This document shows positions 46,328-56,350 of a DNA stretch of 64,000 bases, piece after piece. How positions within the stretch are numbered: the first letter of the stretch is position 1; the number at the start of each line of letters is the position of its first letter. Made by a program: the position numbers and the translations under genes. The notes under the pieces are model-generated. The model was not told the DNA's origin, searched no databases, and saw nothing but the letters and a program-made list of their open reading frames with translations. The DNA lies in contig CAVYRO010000003.1 in assembly GCA_963771005.1 (NCBI GenBank), positions 248,001 to 312,000 of the forward strand, given 5' to 3'. This DNA is from DASQZK01 sp963771005. GTDB lineage: Bacteria > Bacteroidota > Bacteroidia > Bacteroidales > GCA-2748055.

Positions 46328-47686
46328 ATGAATTTTGAACTGACCAGGGAATATATTGAACGGCTGCGAGAAGTCATTGAAGCCCGTGATGAGACGACCG
46401 CCAGGACGATGATGCGGGAGCTTCATGCCGCGGACATTGCCGGGATCTACATCAACCTCACGATCGAGGAGTCAAGGTATCTCTATCTCCTGCTGGAAGG
46501 GGAGAAGGCTTCCGATGTGCTTGCTGAACTGGAGGAAGACGACAGGGAGAAGTTCTTGCGGGCCCTGCCTTCGGAAGTCATTGCCGAGCAGTTCATTCAT
46601 CATATGGATTCGGATGATGCAGCTGATGTGATCGCCAATCTTTCCGAGGAGAAAAAAGAAGAGGTACTCCAGTATCTTAAGGATGTGGAGCAGGCAGGTG
46701 ATATTGTTGATCTTCTCAGTTACGATGAAGATACTGCGGGCGGGCTGATGGCCAAGGAGATGATCCGGGTGAATGAGAACTGGGATATCCAAACCACCCT
46801 CACGGAAATGCGAAAACAGGCAGGGGAGGTAGGGGAGGTATACTATGTCCATGTCATCGATGACGACGGCATCCTCCGTGGAACATTGTCGCTGAAAAAA
46901 CTCCTTCTTTCCGAACCTCAACAAAAAGTCAGAACTCTCTACAAGCACGATGTGATCTCGGTACGAACCGATACACCGTCGGAGGAAGTCGCGTCCATCA
47001 TGAGCAAGTACGATCTCGTTGTTCTGCCCGTTGTGGATTCCATTGGGAGGCTGATGGGAAGGATCACCATAGATGATGTGGTGGATGTGATCCAGGAGGA
47101 GGCGGGAAGGGATTACCAGATGGCCTCGGGACTTTCCGGCGACGTTGAGCCGGGTGATTCGCCCTGGATCATGACCCGGGCACGGCTGCCTTGGCTTCTT
47201 ATCGGGCTGCTCGGGGGAATTCTCGTTGCGTTGGTGATCAGCCGTTTTGAAGGGGATATCAAGATCAATCCCCAGGTGGCTTTTTTCATACCGCTTATCG
47301 GTGCCATGGCGGGCAATGTAGGCATTCAATCCTCGGCGATCATCGTGCAGAGCCTGGCTGCAAATGTGCCGGGAATAGAGCGTACGGCAAGGAAACTTGC
47401 GAAGGAATTCCTGGTGGGGCTGATGAACGGAGCGATCCTCTCGGCGCTCATCTTTGTCTATAATTTCCTTACCTCCGATTCCCTGGCACTGACCTTCACC
47501 GTGAGTCTTTCGCTACTGGTGGTCATCATTTTTTCATCCCTCTTCGGGACTTTTATCCCGCTGATGCTGAACAAGATCAAGCTTGACCCGGCTTTAGCGA
47601 CCGGCCCTTTTATCACTACCATGAATGATATCATGGGACTGGTGATCTACTTTATGATGGGCCGGTTCATGTATGGGATCTTCTGA
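46328..47686 (+). CDS. mgtE: Magnesium transporter MgtE
   Basis: A Mg2+ channel of the inner membrane with a cytoplasmic gate. Residues about 1-130 form the MgtE N domain (VLAELEEDDREKFLRALP), then two CBS domains (about 135-255; TAGGLMAKEM, DTPSEEVASIM, RITIDDVVDVIQEEA). Five membrane helices follow from about 285, with GNVGIQSSAI and DIMGLVIYF lining the pore. The frame is open upstream to 46259, but the ATG at 46328, just after the rsmA stop, gives the usual N-terminus. Confidence 0.93.
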   Translation: MNFELTREYIERLREVIEARDETTARTMMRELHAADIAGIYINLTIEESRYLYLLLEGEKASDVLAELEEDDREKFLRALPSEVIAEQFIHHMDSDDAADVIANLSEEKKEEVLQYLKDVEQAGDIVDLLSYDEDTAGGLMAKEMIRVNENWDIQTTLTEMRKQAGEVGEVYYVHVIDDDGILRGTLSLKKLLLSEPQQKVRTLYKHDVISVRTDTPSEEVASIMSKYDLVVLPVVDSIGRLMGRITIDDVVDVIQEEAGRDYQMASGLSGDVEPGDSPWIMTRARLPWLLIGLLGGILVALVISRFEGDIKINPQVAFFIPLIGAMAGNVGIQSSAIIVQSLAANVPGIERTARKLAKEFLVGLMNGAILSALIFVYNFLTSDSLALTFTVSLSLLVVIIFSSLFGTFIPLMLNKIKLDPALATGPFITTMNDIMGLVIYFMMGRFMYGIF

Positions 47687-47743
47687 GTCCGGTTGGAGAG
47701 AATTTATCGGGTCACTGCGTCTTTTTAAGATTCCTTTGTCCGC

Positions 47744-49009
47744 TTAAAAGCTCGAATTTATAGCCGTCACCGGATCCAGCTGCGCTGCCGAATATGCCGG
47801 AGCCATCCCCGAGATCAGTCCGATCACTGAAGAGATGAACAGCCCCAGGATGATATTTCCCATGGTGAGGGAGATGGTAAAATCGGTTTGCGAGTTGATG
47901 ATAAGGACCCCGGCGGTGACAAGGATCAGCCCGATAATTCCGCCGGCCACTGCCAGCAGGACGGATTCGAATACAAACTGCATCAGAACAAAATACCGTT
48001 TTGCACCGAGCGCTTTTTCGATCCCGATGATATTGGTCCGTTCCCGCACCGAAACAAACATGATGTTCGCGATCCCGAACCCTCCCACGAGGAGTGAAAA
48101 GATGCCGATAAACCACCCGGCGATATCGAGAGTGCTGAAAAACTTGTCAAGCTGGTTGTTGATCATGCTGATCTGGTTCAGGGCGAAATTATCTTCTTCT
48201 TCCGGGTTCAGCCGCCTGATCAGTCGCATTTGCATCCGGATCTCGTCCTTCACTTCCTCCAGTTCGACCCCGGGCGAAGCTTTGATCCAGATCGCAGGTT
48301 GCATGGACTCATTCCTGATATTTACCACATTCCGGATATAATTGACCGGAACGATGATCGCATCATCCATGGAATCACCAAAACTGTTTTTCCCTTCCCT
48401 CTTCAGGATGCCGACGATCTTCAGCTTGGATTTCCGCACCGTTATTATTTTCCCCAGTGGATCGGAATTGGGGAAGAGGTCATGGGCAACATTGTATCCG
48501 ATTACCGTTAAATTACGGCCCGATTTCATTTCGAATGACGAGAAGTAGCGGCCGCTCATGATATCGAAATTCTTAAGGTCCTCGAATCCTTCGCTTACAC
48601 CGTTTATGGTTGCATTTTCAACCTGGTTGTCGTGATACTGAATAGATGTCTGTGGCCTGATCACGAAGCTTATTGCATCTACATTTTTGAGCCTGTCGCC
48701 CAGTTGTTCGTATTCATTGATATTGGGAACCGGCCGGTTGACATACTTCCACCAGGGATAATCCTGCCCCTCCTCGCTTGTCCAGGGCCATTTTTCAATA
48801 TAGATCACATTGCTGCCCAGGGAAGAAATGCTTTCCCGTATATTGATCTTGAGTGAATCGACGATGGTAAACACGGAAATTATGGCGAAAATACCGATGG
48901 TAATTCCGAGAAGGGATAGCGATGTCCTTAATTTATTGACAAACACTGACTTCAGGGCAAAAACAAAACTCTCGATGACAAGCTTTAGTACTTTCAGCAT
49001 TATTTTCAA
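47744..49009 (-). CDS. ABC transporter permease, MacB/FtsX type
   Basis: A 421-residue inner-membrane protein. One N-terminal membrane helix (about 22-44: LRTSLSLLGITIGIFAIISVF) precedes a large periplasmic MacB-type domain, and three C-terminal helices follow (about 290-405). The last block has the FtsX-type phrase FGIANIMFVSVRERTNIIGIEKALGAK. Members act in mechanotransmission or export of peptides, lipoproteins or drugs with a separate ATPase and a periplasmic adaptor; neither is in the window. The substrate is unknown. Confidence 0.88.
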   Translation of the reverse strand: MKIMLKVLKLVIESFVFALKSVFVNKLRTSLSLLGITIGIFAIISVFTIVDSLKINIRESISSLGSNVIYIEKWPWTSEEGQDYPWWKYVNRPVPNINEYEQLGDRLKNVDAISFVIRPQTSIQYHDNQVENATINGVSEGFEDLKNFDIMSGRYFSSFEMKSGRNLTVIGYNVAHDLFPNSDPLGKIITVRKSKLKIVGILKREGKNSFGDSMDDAIIVPVNYIRNVVNIRNESMQPAIWIKASPGVELEEVKDEIRMQMRLIRRLNPEEEDNFALNQISMINNQLDKFFSTLDIAGWFIGIFSLLVGGFGIANIMFVSVRERTNIIGIEKALGAKRYFVLMQFVFESVLLAVAGGIIGLILVTAGVLIINSQTDFTISLTMGNIILGLFISSVIGLISGMAPAYSAAQLDPVTAINSSF

Positions 49010-49147
49010 ATATATGTTGAAAACCTTCTTAAATTCAGTTGAAACTGTTTCCTTTGTATAATTTTAACGGCAGGTAATTTCCGGCCTAAAGTACCATAAA
49101 TTCGTAAGATATTAATAAATTTAACGCCTTAAATCCTTGAATTATAA

Positions 49148-50671
49148 ATGAGTGATTTGAAAAAAATTAAAACGGCCCTCATTTCTGTCTACTATAAAGA
49201 AAATCTCGACAGGGTAATTAAAAAGCTTGATGAATTAAAAGTCAAAATTATTTCAACCGGGGGAACCAAAACATTCATAGAAGATCACGGCATTTCAGTC
49301 GGTTCCGTGGAAGATCTGACCACCTACCCGTCGATCCTCGGTGGGCGTGTTAAAACGCTGCACCCAAAGGTGTTCGGAGGTATTCTGTCCCGGCGTCATA
49401 TCGACAGTGACCTTCAGCAGCTTAATGAATACGGGATTCCCGAGATCGACCTGGTGATCGTCGACCTTTACCCGTTTGAAGAAACCCTTCAATCGGGAGC
49501 TGACGAACAGGCCGTAATTGAAAAGATCGACATCGGGGGAATTTCCCTCATCAGGGCTGCGGCAAAAAATTACAGGGATGTACTTACCCTGTCTTCACGG
49601 GATCAATACGATGAACTTATTGAGCTGCTGGATAAAAAATCAGGTGCTTCGGAAGCTGAAGACAGGAAGGCTTTCGCGGCCAGGGCTTTTGCCGTTTCTT
49701 CACATTATGATACGATGATCTTCAACTGGTTCGATACCGGGATCAATAGTGAGTACAGGCATACCGCCGGTCCGGGCAGGAAGCTAAGGTACGGGGAGAA
49801 TCCTCACCAGGAAGGATTTTTTTACGGGGCTTTTGACGGGATGTTCGATCAGCTCCACGGAAAGGAAATTTCTTACAACAACCTGCTTGATATCGATGCT
49901 GCGGTGAGCCTTATTTCCGACTTCAGTGAAACTACATGTGCCGTCCTTAAACACAATAATGCCTGTGGCATTGCCTCGCGTCCCGTACTTTCCGAAGCGT
50001 GGAAAGACGCCCTCGCAGGCGATCCCGTTTCGGCCTACGGCGGCATCCTGATCACCAACCGGGAAATTGACACCTCTACAGCAGAGGAGATGAATAAAAT
50101 TTTCTTTGAAGTGGTAATAGCACCATCATATGAAGATGACGCCCTCGATATACTTAAACAGAAAAAAAACCGTATTATCCTGGTGCAAAAAACAAATGCA
50201 CTTCAGAAAAGGACCAGCCGGTCCGTGCTGAACGGAATGCTGGTACAGGACAGGGATGTAAATACCGAAGAGGCAGGGGATCTGCGGGTTGTAACAGAAA
50301 AGGAACCGTCAGCCACCCAGGTTGAGGATCTTTTATTCGCGAATAAAATTGTAAAGCATACAAAATCCAACGCCATAGTCCTTGCGAAGAACAAGCAGCT
50401 GGTGGCCAGCGGTATGGGCCAGACCTCCAGGGTGGATGCACTCCGGCAGGCAATAGAAAAGGCGGGCAGTTTCAATTTCGATCTGCAGGATGCTGTGATG
50501 GCGTCCGATGCCTTTTTCCCCTTTGCCGATTCGGTTGAGATAGCATGGAAAGCCGGCGTAACAGCGGTTATTCAGCCGGGTGGTTCGGTAAGAGATGAAG
50601 ATTCGGTGGAATTTTGTAACCTAAAAGGCATTCCTATGGTATTTACTGGTGTACGACATTTTAAACATTGA
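49148..50671 (+). CDS. purH: Bifunctional AICAR transformylase / IMP cyclohydrolase
   Basis: Performs the last two steps of de novo IMP synthesis. The N-terminal cyclohydrolase domain (about 1-195) has ISTGGTKTFIEDHG and GGRVKTLHPKVFGGIL. The transformylase domain has LRYGENPHQEGFFYG, LKHNNACGIA with the catalytic Lys-His, and the end QPGGSVRDEDSVEFCN. The length of 507 residues is typical. It lies 8 bases upstream of mreB. Confidence 0.96.
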   Translation: MSDLKKIKTALISVYYKENLDRVIKKLDELKVKIISTGGTKTFIEDHGISVGSVEDLTTYPSILGGRVKTLHPKVFGGILSRRHIDSDLQQLNEYGIPEIDLVIVDLYPFEETLQSGADEQAVIEKIDIGGISLIRAAAKNYRDVLTLSSRDQYDELIELLDKKSGASEAEDRKAFAARAFAVSSHYDTMIFNWFDTGINSEYRHTAGPGRKLRYGENPHQEGFFYGAFDGMFDQLHGKEISYNNLLDIDAAVSLISDFSETTCAVLKHNNACGIASRPVLSEAWKDALAGDPVSAYGGILITNREIDTSTAEEMNKIFFEVVIAPSYEDDALDILKQKKNRIILVQKTNALQKRTSRSVLNGMLVQDRDVNTEEAGDLRVVTEKEPSATQVEDLLFANKIVKHTKSNAIVLAKNKQLVASGMGQTSRVDALRQAIEKAGSFNFDLQDAVMASDAFFPFADSVEIAWKAGVTAVIQPGGSVRDEDSVEFCNLKGIPMVFTGVRHFKH

Positions 50672-50679
50672 ACTAAAAT

Positions 50680-51699
50680 ATGGGATGGTTTTCTTTTCAG
50701 CAGGAACTTGCAATAGATCTTGGCACAGCAAATACCATTATCATTTATAATGATAAGGTGGTTGTCAATGAGCCTTCTATTGTAGCGATTGATCAAAGGT
50801 CGATGAAACTTATTGCCATTGGTGAGAAAGCAAGACAGATGCACGGAAAAACGCATGAAAACATAAAGACCATCCGGCCTCTCAGGGACGGGGTGATCGC
50901 CGATTTTGATGCAGCCGAGCAGATGATCAGGGGGATGATCAAGCTGATCAACAACAAGCACCGCCTGTTTACTCCTTCCCTGAAGATGGTTGTATGCATT
51001 CCTTCGGGTTGTACTGAAGTGGAACGCAGGGCTGTGAGAGATTCATCCGAACATGCCGGTGGCCGCGATGTATACATGATCTATGAACCGATGGCAGCAG
51101 CTATCGGGATAGGTATTGATGTTGAGGCTCCCGTCGGAAGCATGGTAGTTGATATCGGGGGAGGTACCACCGAGATCGCTGTGATCGCCCTTGGCGGCAT
51201 CGTTTGCAACCAGTCGCTCCGGGTAGCCGGTGACGGTTTCACGGCCGACATTCAGACCTATATGCGGCACCAGCATAACATCAAGATCGGGGAACGAACC
51301 GCTGAAGAGATAAAGATCAGCGTAGGTTCTTCACTTCCCGAGCTGGATTATCCCCCGGCCGACTTCAATGTCAGGGGACCGAACCTGATGACGGCCATGC
51401 CCATTGAAATTCCTATTTCCTACCAGGAGATTGCTCATTGTCTCGATAAGTCCATTTCAAAGATCGAAACGGCTATCCTTTCTGTTCTCGAACAGACCCC
51501 GCCGGAACTCTACGCGGATATCGTACAGAGCGGGATCTACCTCGCCGGTGGCGGAGCTCTTCTGCGGGGACTTGATAAACGGTTCACCGATAAAATCAAC
51601 ATTCCTTTCCATGTGGCCGAGGATCCGCTTCAGGCTGTCGCCCGGGGTACAGGAATCGCTCTGAAAAACGTGGACAGGTTTACTTTCTTAATGAGATAA
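50680..51699 (+). CDS. mreB: Rod-shape-determining protein MreB
   Basis: Actin-like filament protein that guides lateral wall synthesis. Nucleotide-binding motifs are clear: IDLGTANTIIIYND near the start, VVDIGGGTTEIAVI in the middle, and YLAGGGALLRGLD near the end. The 339-residue length is normal. It is the first cell-shape gene of the run mreB-mreC-mreD-mrdA-rodA, with very short gaps or overlaps between all members. The operon probably includes purH. Confidence 0.97.
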   Translation: MGWFSFQQELAIDLGTANTIIIYNDKVVVNEPSIVAIDQRSMKLIAIGEKARQMHGKTHENIKTIRPLRDGVIADFDAAEQMIRGMIKLINNKHRLFTPSLKMVVCIPSGCTEVERRAVRDSSEHAGGRDVYMIYEPMAAAIGIGIDVEAPVGSMVVDIGGGTTEIAVIALGGIVCNQSLRVAGDGFTADIQTYMRHQHNIKIGERTAEEIKISVGSSLPELDYPPADFNVRGPNLMTAMPIEIPISYQEIAHCLDKSISKIETAILSVLEQTPPELYADIVQSGIYLAGGGALLRGLDKRFTDKINIPFHVAEDPLQAVARGTGIALKNVDRFTFLMR

Positions 51700-51717
51700 A
51701 AGCGGCATTGCGACAGA

Positions 51718-52563
51718 ATGAGAGATCTTCTGCGATTTATTGTAAGGAATTACTTTATTCTCCTTTTTCTTCTTTTTGAGGGAATATCACTGGTACTCAT
51801 CGTTCAGTTCAACGGGTTTCAACACTCGCGTTTTATGGGCCTGTCGAGGAGTGTCACCGGGGTTATCTATTCGGATCTGCAGGGTTTTCGTGAATACCTT
51901 CACCTTAAAACGGAGAATGAAGCCCTGGTGGCAGAAAATGCCCGTCTCAGGAACCGGCTCGACCGGAATGCGGAAATTCTTTATGTTACACGTGCCGACT
52001 CTCTTTTTTCTGATACACTGAAAGAATTTGCCATGGGAAGGCATTTCTTTTATGTTCCTGCACCGATCATTAACAACTCGGTAAACCGGCAATATAATTA
52101 CATCATGATCGCCAAAGGATCGGCACAGGGGATCCGGAGGGATATGGGAGTGATCTCGGAACAGGGAGTCGTGGGTGTCGTGAGTGATGTTTCGGAAAAT
52201 TTTGCAAACGTGATCTCTGTACTCAACAGAAATTTCAGGCTCAGCGCAAGGATCATGAGGAACAGCTATTTCGGCATTATCGAATGGGACGGCAGGGATC
52301 CTTCCGCTGTAAAATTGCGGGAGATACCCAGCCACGTAAAGGTAACCCCTGGCGATACCGTGGTGACCAGCGGCTATTCCGCCATCTTCCCCCCCAACCT
52401 CTTGATCGGGCAGGTAAAGAGTGTAAAACCCGGCGAAGGTAATTTTTATGATATAATAGTCACTCTTTCCACAAACTTCAGGAACATATATCACGTAAAC
52501 GTGATCAGTAATTTTTACCAGGAGGAAAGGAAAGAGCTGGAGAACAGGCAGGGAAATGATTAG
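51718..52563 (+). CDS. mreC: Rod-shape-determining protein MreC
   Basis: Bitopic periplasmic protein of the elongasome that activates PBP2. One membrane helix (about 11-30), then a coiled coil (about 60-85: LKTENEALVAENARLRNRL), then the double beta-barrel domain with GSAQGIRRDMGVISEQGVVGVV and GDTVVTSGYSAIFPPNLLIG. The length is 281 residues. Its end overlaps mreD by 8 bases. Confidence 0.94.
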   Translation: MRDLLRFIVRNYFILLFLLFEGISLVLIVQFNGFQHSRFMGLSRSVTGVIYSDLQGFREYLHLKTENEALVAENARLRNRLDRNAEILYVTRADSLFSDTLKEFAMGRHFFYVPAPIINNSVNRQYNYIMIAKGSAQGIRRDMGVISEQGVVGVVSDVSENFANVISVLNRNFRLSARIMRNSYFGIIEWDGRDPSAVKLREIPSHVKVTPGDTVVTSGYSAIFPPNLLIGQVKSVKPGEGNFYDIIVTLSTNFRNIYHVNVISNFYQEERKELENRQGND

Positions 52564-53062
52564 GTTATACGTACGAAATATTATCCGGTTCTTCACCGTT
52601 GTATTGCTTCAGGTCCTCATTTTTAATAATATTGAAGTGAACGGTTACCTGAACCCGTACTTCTATGTTATTTTCATTTTACTTATGCCATTTGAAGTTC
52701 CGGGCTGGCTTTTAATGTTGACGGCATTCACACTCGGGTTCAGTATTGACCTGTTCACCTCCACACCGGGAATGCACGCCTCGGCAACCGTGTTTATGGC
52801 GTTCCTGAGACCATTCGTTCTGAAGAATTTTTCGCCCAGGGACGGCTATGAACCCGGAACCTATCCCAGGGTCTACTACTACGGGATCAACTGGTTTGCC
52901 AAGTACACCTTCATTCTTGTAGTGGCACATCACCTCTTTCTGTTTTTTATCGAAATATTCAGATTCGGGGACTTGTCACAGATACTTTTAAGAACTATTC
53001 TCAGTTCATTGCTAACAACATTGCTAATCCTGATTAGCCAGTTTTTTATCTATCGCAGATAA
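52556..53062 (+). CDS. mreD: Rod-shape-determining protein MreD
   Basis: Small membrane protein of 168 residues with about five helices, assigned mainly from position between mreC and mrdA and from the hydrophobic profile (LLQVLIFNNIEVNGYLNPYFYVIFILLM pattern, GFSIDLFTSTPGMHA). The last base overlaps the start of mrdA. Members of this family are poorly conserved, as here. Confidence 0.88.
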   Translation: MIRLYVRNIIRFFTVVLLQVLIFNNIEVNGYLNPYFYVIFILLMPFEVPGWLLMLTAFTLGFSIDLFTSTPGMHASATVFMAFLRPFVLKNFSPRDGYEPGTYPRVYYYGINWFAKYTFILVVAHHLFLFFIEIFRFGDLSQILLRTILSSLLTTLLILISQFFIYRR

Positions 53063-54909
53063 TGAATCAGTTCGCGGAGAGGAAATATATCATAGGGGCT
53101 TTGATGATTCTTGCTGCCCTGGTTATTCTTGCCAGGCTCTTCTATATGCAGGTCATGGATTCTTCATACAAGCTTTCAGCCGAGAATAATTCCCGCCGTG
53201 AGGTCATCCAGTACCCTGCGCGCGGACTTGTTTATGATCGTAACGGAAGGCTGATCGTTTCCAACCAGGCAGCATACGATATCATGGTCAATCCCGCCCA
53301 GCTGGAACCTTTTGATACGGCCGATTTCTGTACCATTCTTGATCTCACCCGGGAGAGCCTGGAGCAGCGCCTGCAGAAAGCAATCACATATAACAGGTAT
53401 GCTCCTTCGATCTTTATGAAACAGGTACCTGCCGAGATCAGTTCGGTACTGCAGGAAAAACTATATAAATACCCCGGATTTTTCGTTCAGACCAGGACAC
53501 TCCGTCGCTATTCCCGTAATATTGCAGCCCATGTCCTTGGATATGTCGGGGAGGTGGACAGGAAGACAATTGAAAGGGATGGGTACTACCAGATGGGCGA
53601 TTACATCGGGATCAGCGGGATTGAAAAAACATACGAGAAACTGTTGAGGGGTGTGAAGGGCAAAAAGAATTTCATGGTGGATGTCCATAACCGGGTCACG
53701 GGTTCATGGGAAGCGGGGAAATACGATGAGCCCGCGAAGCTGGGTACCGACATTACCCTTACCCTCGATGCAGATCTCCAGGAATACGGCGAAAAGCTGA
53801 TGGGTGATTTTACGGGGAGTATAGTGGCAATCGAGCCTTCAAGTGGTGAGATACTCACCCTGGTGAGCGCTCCAACGTACGATCCGGGACTCCTGGTGGG
53901 CAACGGATTGAACAATACCTTCAGGGAGCTGGCTTCCGACACACTCAATCCTTTATTCAACAGGGCGGTTGCAGCCAGTTATCCGCCGGGTTCCACTTTC
54001 AAGCTCATAAACGGCCTCATTGGATTGCAGGAAAATGTTCTGACCCCTTCCGATGAGTTCTCCTGCAATATGGGGTATTATTTCAAAGGAATCCATGTCG
54101 GCTGTCATAATCACATGTCACCGCTGGATCTCGAGCAGGGGATACAGATCTCCTGTAACGCTTATTTCTGCAATGTGCTCCGGAGGATCATGGAGGACCG
54201 GAAGTTTTACCGCACCGATTCCGCTTTCAACAACTGGCGCAGGCATGTTGCCTCTTTCGGATTCGGGGACCGGCTGGGTTCGGATATTCCCGGGGAACTA
54301 AGAGGCTTCGTCCCGAGATCTTCCTACTACGATAAATATTATGGTTCTGGCCACTGGAGTTTTCTCACGATCATATCCCTGGCCATCGGGCAGGGTGAGC
54401 TGGGAATAACTCCCGTGCAGATGGCAAACATGGCTGCTACCATTGCAAACCGTGGCAGTTATTATACCCCCCATGTTCTGAAAAACATCCATGACAATGA
54501 ACCTCAGAATCCTGCCTTCAGAGTCAGGCATCATACCGATATTGACAGCTCCAATTTTGAGATCGCCGTTGAAGGTATGGACAGGGTGGTAAATGGCGGC
54601 GCCGGAAGTACGGCAAGGATAGCCAGGATTAATGACATTGAGGTCTGCGGTAAAACAGGGACTGCACAGAACCCTTTCGGGGAGGATCATTCCATCTTCA
54701 TCGCCTTTGCACCCAGGGAAAACCCCCAGATCGCAATCGCCGTATACGTGGAGAATGTAGGTTTCGGCGCCACCTGGGCCGCACCCATCGCCAGCCTGAT
54801 GATCGAAAGATATCTTAAGGGTGAAGTGACCCGGCCCTGGCTTGAAAACTACATTCTTAAAGGAAGACAGAAGACGGAAAAGAAAAAGGAGGAGGCAAAT
54901 AATCAGTGA
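53062..54909 (+). CDS. mrdA: Penicillin-binding protein 2 (elongasome transpeptidase)
   Basis: Cross-links peptidoglycan during elongation. One N-terminal membrane helix, then the pedestal domain (PARGLVYDRNGRLIVSNQAAYD ... HVLGYVGEVDRK ... GISGIEKTYEKLLRG), then the transpeptidase with the active Ser 311 in PPGSTFK, an SCN-type motif in QISCNAYF, and KTG in CGKTGTAQNPF. The 615-residue length is typical. The end overlaps rodA by four bases (GTGA). Confidence 0.95.
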   Translation: MNQFAERKYIIGALMILAALVILARLFYMQVMDSSYKLSAENNSRREVIQYPARGLVYDRNGRLIVSNQAAYDIMVNPAQLEPFDTADFCTILDLTRESLEQRLQKAITYNRYAPSIFMKQVPAEISSVLQEKLYKYPGFFVQTRTLRRYSRNIAAHVLGYVGEVDRKTIERDGYYQMGDYIGISGIEKTYEKLLRGVKGKKNFMVDVHNRVTGSWEAGKYDEPAKLGTDITLTLDADLQEYGEKLMGDFTGSIVAIEPSSGEILTLVSAPTYDPGLLVGNGLNNTFRELASDTLNPLFNRAVAASYPPGSTFKLINGLIGLQENVLTPSDEFSCNMGYYFKGIHVGCHNHMSPLDLEQGIQISCNAYFCNVLRRIMEDRKFYRTDSAFNNWRRHVASFGFGDRLGSDIPGELRGFVPRSSYYDKYYGSGHWSFLTIISLAIGQGELGITPVQMANMAATIANRGSYYTPHVLKNIHDNEPQNPAFRVRHHTDIDSSNFEIAVEGMDRVVNGGAGSTARIARINDIEVCGKTGTAQNPFGEDHSIFIAFAPRENPQIAIAVYVENVGFGATWAAPIASLMIERYLKGEVTRPWLENYILKGRQKTEKKKEEANNQ

Positions 54910-56327
54910 AAAGAGGAAATCTCATAGCGAATATCGATTGGTTTACGGTCATCCTCTTCCTGGTGATCGTTATCCTGGGCTGGGTGAACATTTTTTCCGC
55001 TGTTTATTCCGAAGATCATCCCAGCATTCTCGATCTTAACCAGAGATACGGCAAACAGTTCATCTGGATTTGTTTCTCGCTGGTAATCGCTATTGTAGTC
55101 ATGACCATTGACTACAAGTTTTATGATTTTTTCGCCTACCTGATCTACGGCGCTGTGATCCTTATGCTCCTCGGTGTTCTGGTGGCGGGAAGGGAGATCA
55201 ACGGTGCACGGAGCTGGTTCGTTCTGGGTGGGTTTCAAATACAACCTTCCGAATTCGCCAAACCGGCTGTTGCCCTGGCATTGGCCAAATACCTTTCGGA
55301 TTTCAATATAAACGTCACCAATCCCAGGACTTTTATAAGAGCAGCGGCCATCATTTTCGCGCCTGCCGCTATAATCCTGCTCCAACCCGATACAGGCTCA
55401 GCCCTTGTCTTTTTTTCTTTTATGCTTCCCCTGTACCGCCAGGGTTTTCCCGCCGTCATCTTGTTGATACTGCTAGCCCTGGGGGCCTTGTTCTTTATGA
55501 TCCTTATACTTAATAATTTTATTCTCCTCCTCATAATCCTGCTCACTGGTTTTGTCGCATGGGGATTCATGACCCACAGCTTCAGGAATTTTATGCGTGT
55601 TGCACTCATTTATCTCGTATCGTTTGGACTGGTATTCGGGCTACTCCACCTCACCCGCCTGAAGGTTGACCCATATATTGCAGGATTGATAGCCCTTATA
55701 CCCTCGACCGTTTTTTACCTCGTCCATATCTTCAGGCAAAGGATCCGCAAAGCATTTTATATTTTCGGCATTGTCATCGCGGGGATCATCTATACTTTTT
55801 CGGTAGATTACGCTTTTCACCATGTCCTGAGTGATTACCAGCAGAACAGGATCAATATCTTGCTGGGTGTTCAATCCGATCCCAAGGGTGCGGGCTATAA
55901 TGTCAACCAATCGAAAATAGCCATCGGTTCGGGAGGATTTTCGGGGAAAGGCTTCCTGCAGGGTACACAGACGAAGCTGCATTTCGTGCCGGAACAGAGT
56001 ACGGATTTTATTTTTTGTACGGTCGGTGAAGAATGGGGGTTCATGGGTTCCCTTGTTGTTGTAGGACTTTTTATTACCCTGCTTTTACGGCTGATCCAGC
56101 TGGCTGAGCGTCAAAGGAGCGTCTTTGCCCGCGTTCTCGGTTATGGGGTTTTTTCGGTGATCTTCTTCCACTTCACCATTAACATTGCCATGACGATCGG
56201 CCTCTTTCCCGTGATCGGGATTCCCCTGCCGTTTTTTAGTTACGGTGGGTCATCCCTGTGGGCATTTACACTTATGCTTTTTATATTCCTCAGGTTGGAT
56301 GCGTCAAGGATGGAACTTATCAGGTGA
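54906..56327 (+). CDS. rodA: Rod-shape-determining protein RodA (SEDS glycosyltransferase)
   Basis: Polymerises peptidoglycan glycan strands with PBP2. About ten membrane segments. SEDS motifs are seen in REINGARSWFVLGGFQIQPSEFAKPA, LQPDTGSALVF, FVPEQSTDFIFCTVGEEWGF and FFSYGGSSLW. It starts with GTG overlapping the mrdA stop. At 473 residues it is somewhat longer than many RodA proteins; the additional length is in the central hydrophobic part (about 200-300). Confidence 0.95.
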   Translation: MKRGNLIANIDWFTVILFLVIVILGWVNIFSAVYSEDHPSILDLNQRYGKQFIWICFSLVIAIVVMTIDYKFYDFFAYLIYGAVILMLLGVLVAGREINGARSWFVLGGFQIQPSEFAKPAVALALAKYLSDFNINVTNPRTFIRAAAIIFAPAAIILLQPDTGSALVFFSFMLPLYRQGFPAVILLILLALGALFFMILILNNFILLLIILLTGFVAWGFMTHSFRNFMRVALIYLVSFGLVFGLLHLTRLKVDPYIAGLIALIPSTVFYLVHIFRQRIRKAFYIFGIVIAGIIYTFSVDYAFHHVLSDYQQNRINILLGVQSDPKGAGYNVNQSKIAIGSGGFSGKGFLQGTQTKLHFVPEQSTDFIFCTVGEEWGFMGSLVVVGLFITLLLRLIQLAERQRSVFARVLGYGVFSVIFFHFTINIAMTIGLFPVIGIPLPFFSYGGSSLWAFTLMLFIFLRLDASRMELIR

Positions 56328-56350
56328 TTCAGAAGGCCGGGCAGAGCCAA

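Noticed and set aside
46472..47329. 285-codon minus-strand open frame
   Set aside because: Antisense to mgtE, which is well conserved; His/Arg-rich composition is typical of a shadow frame.
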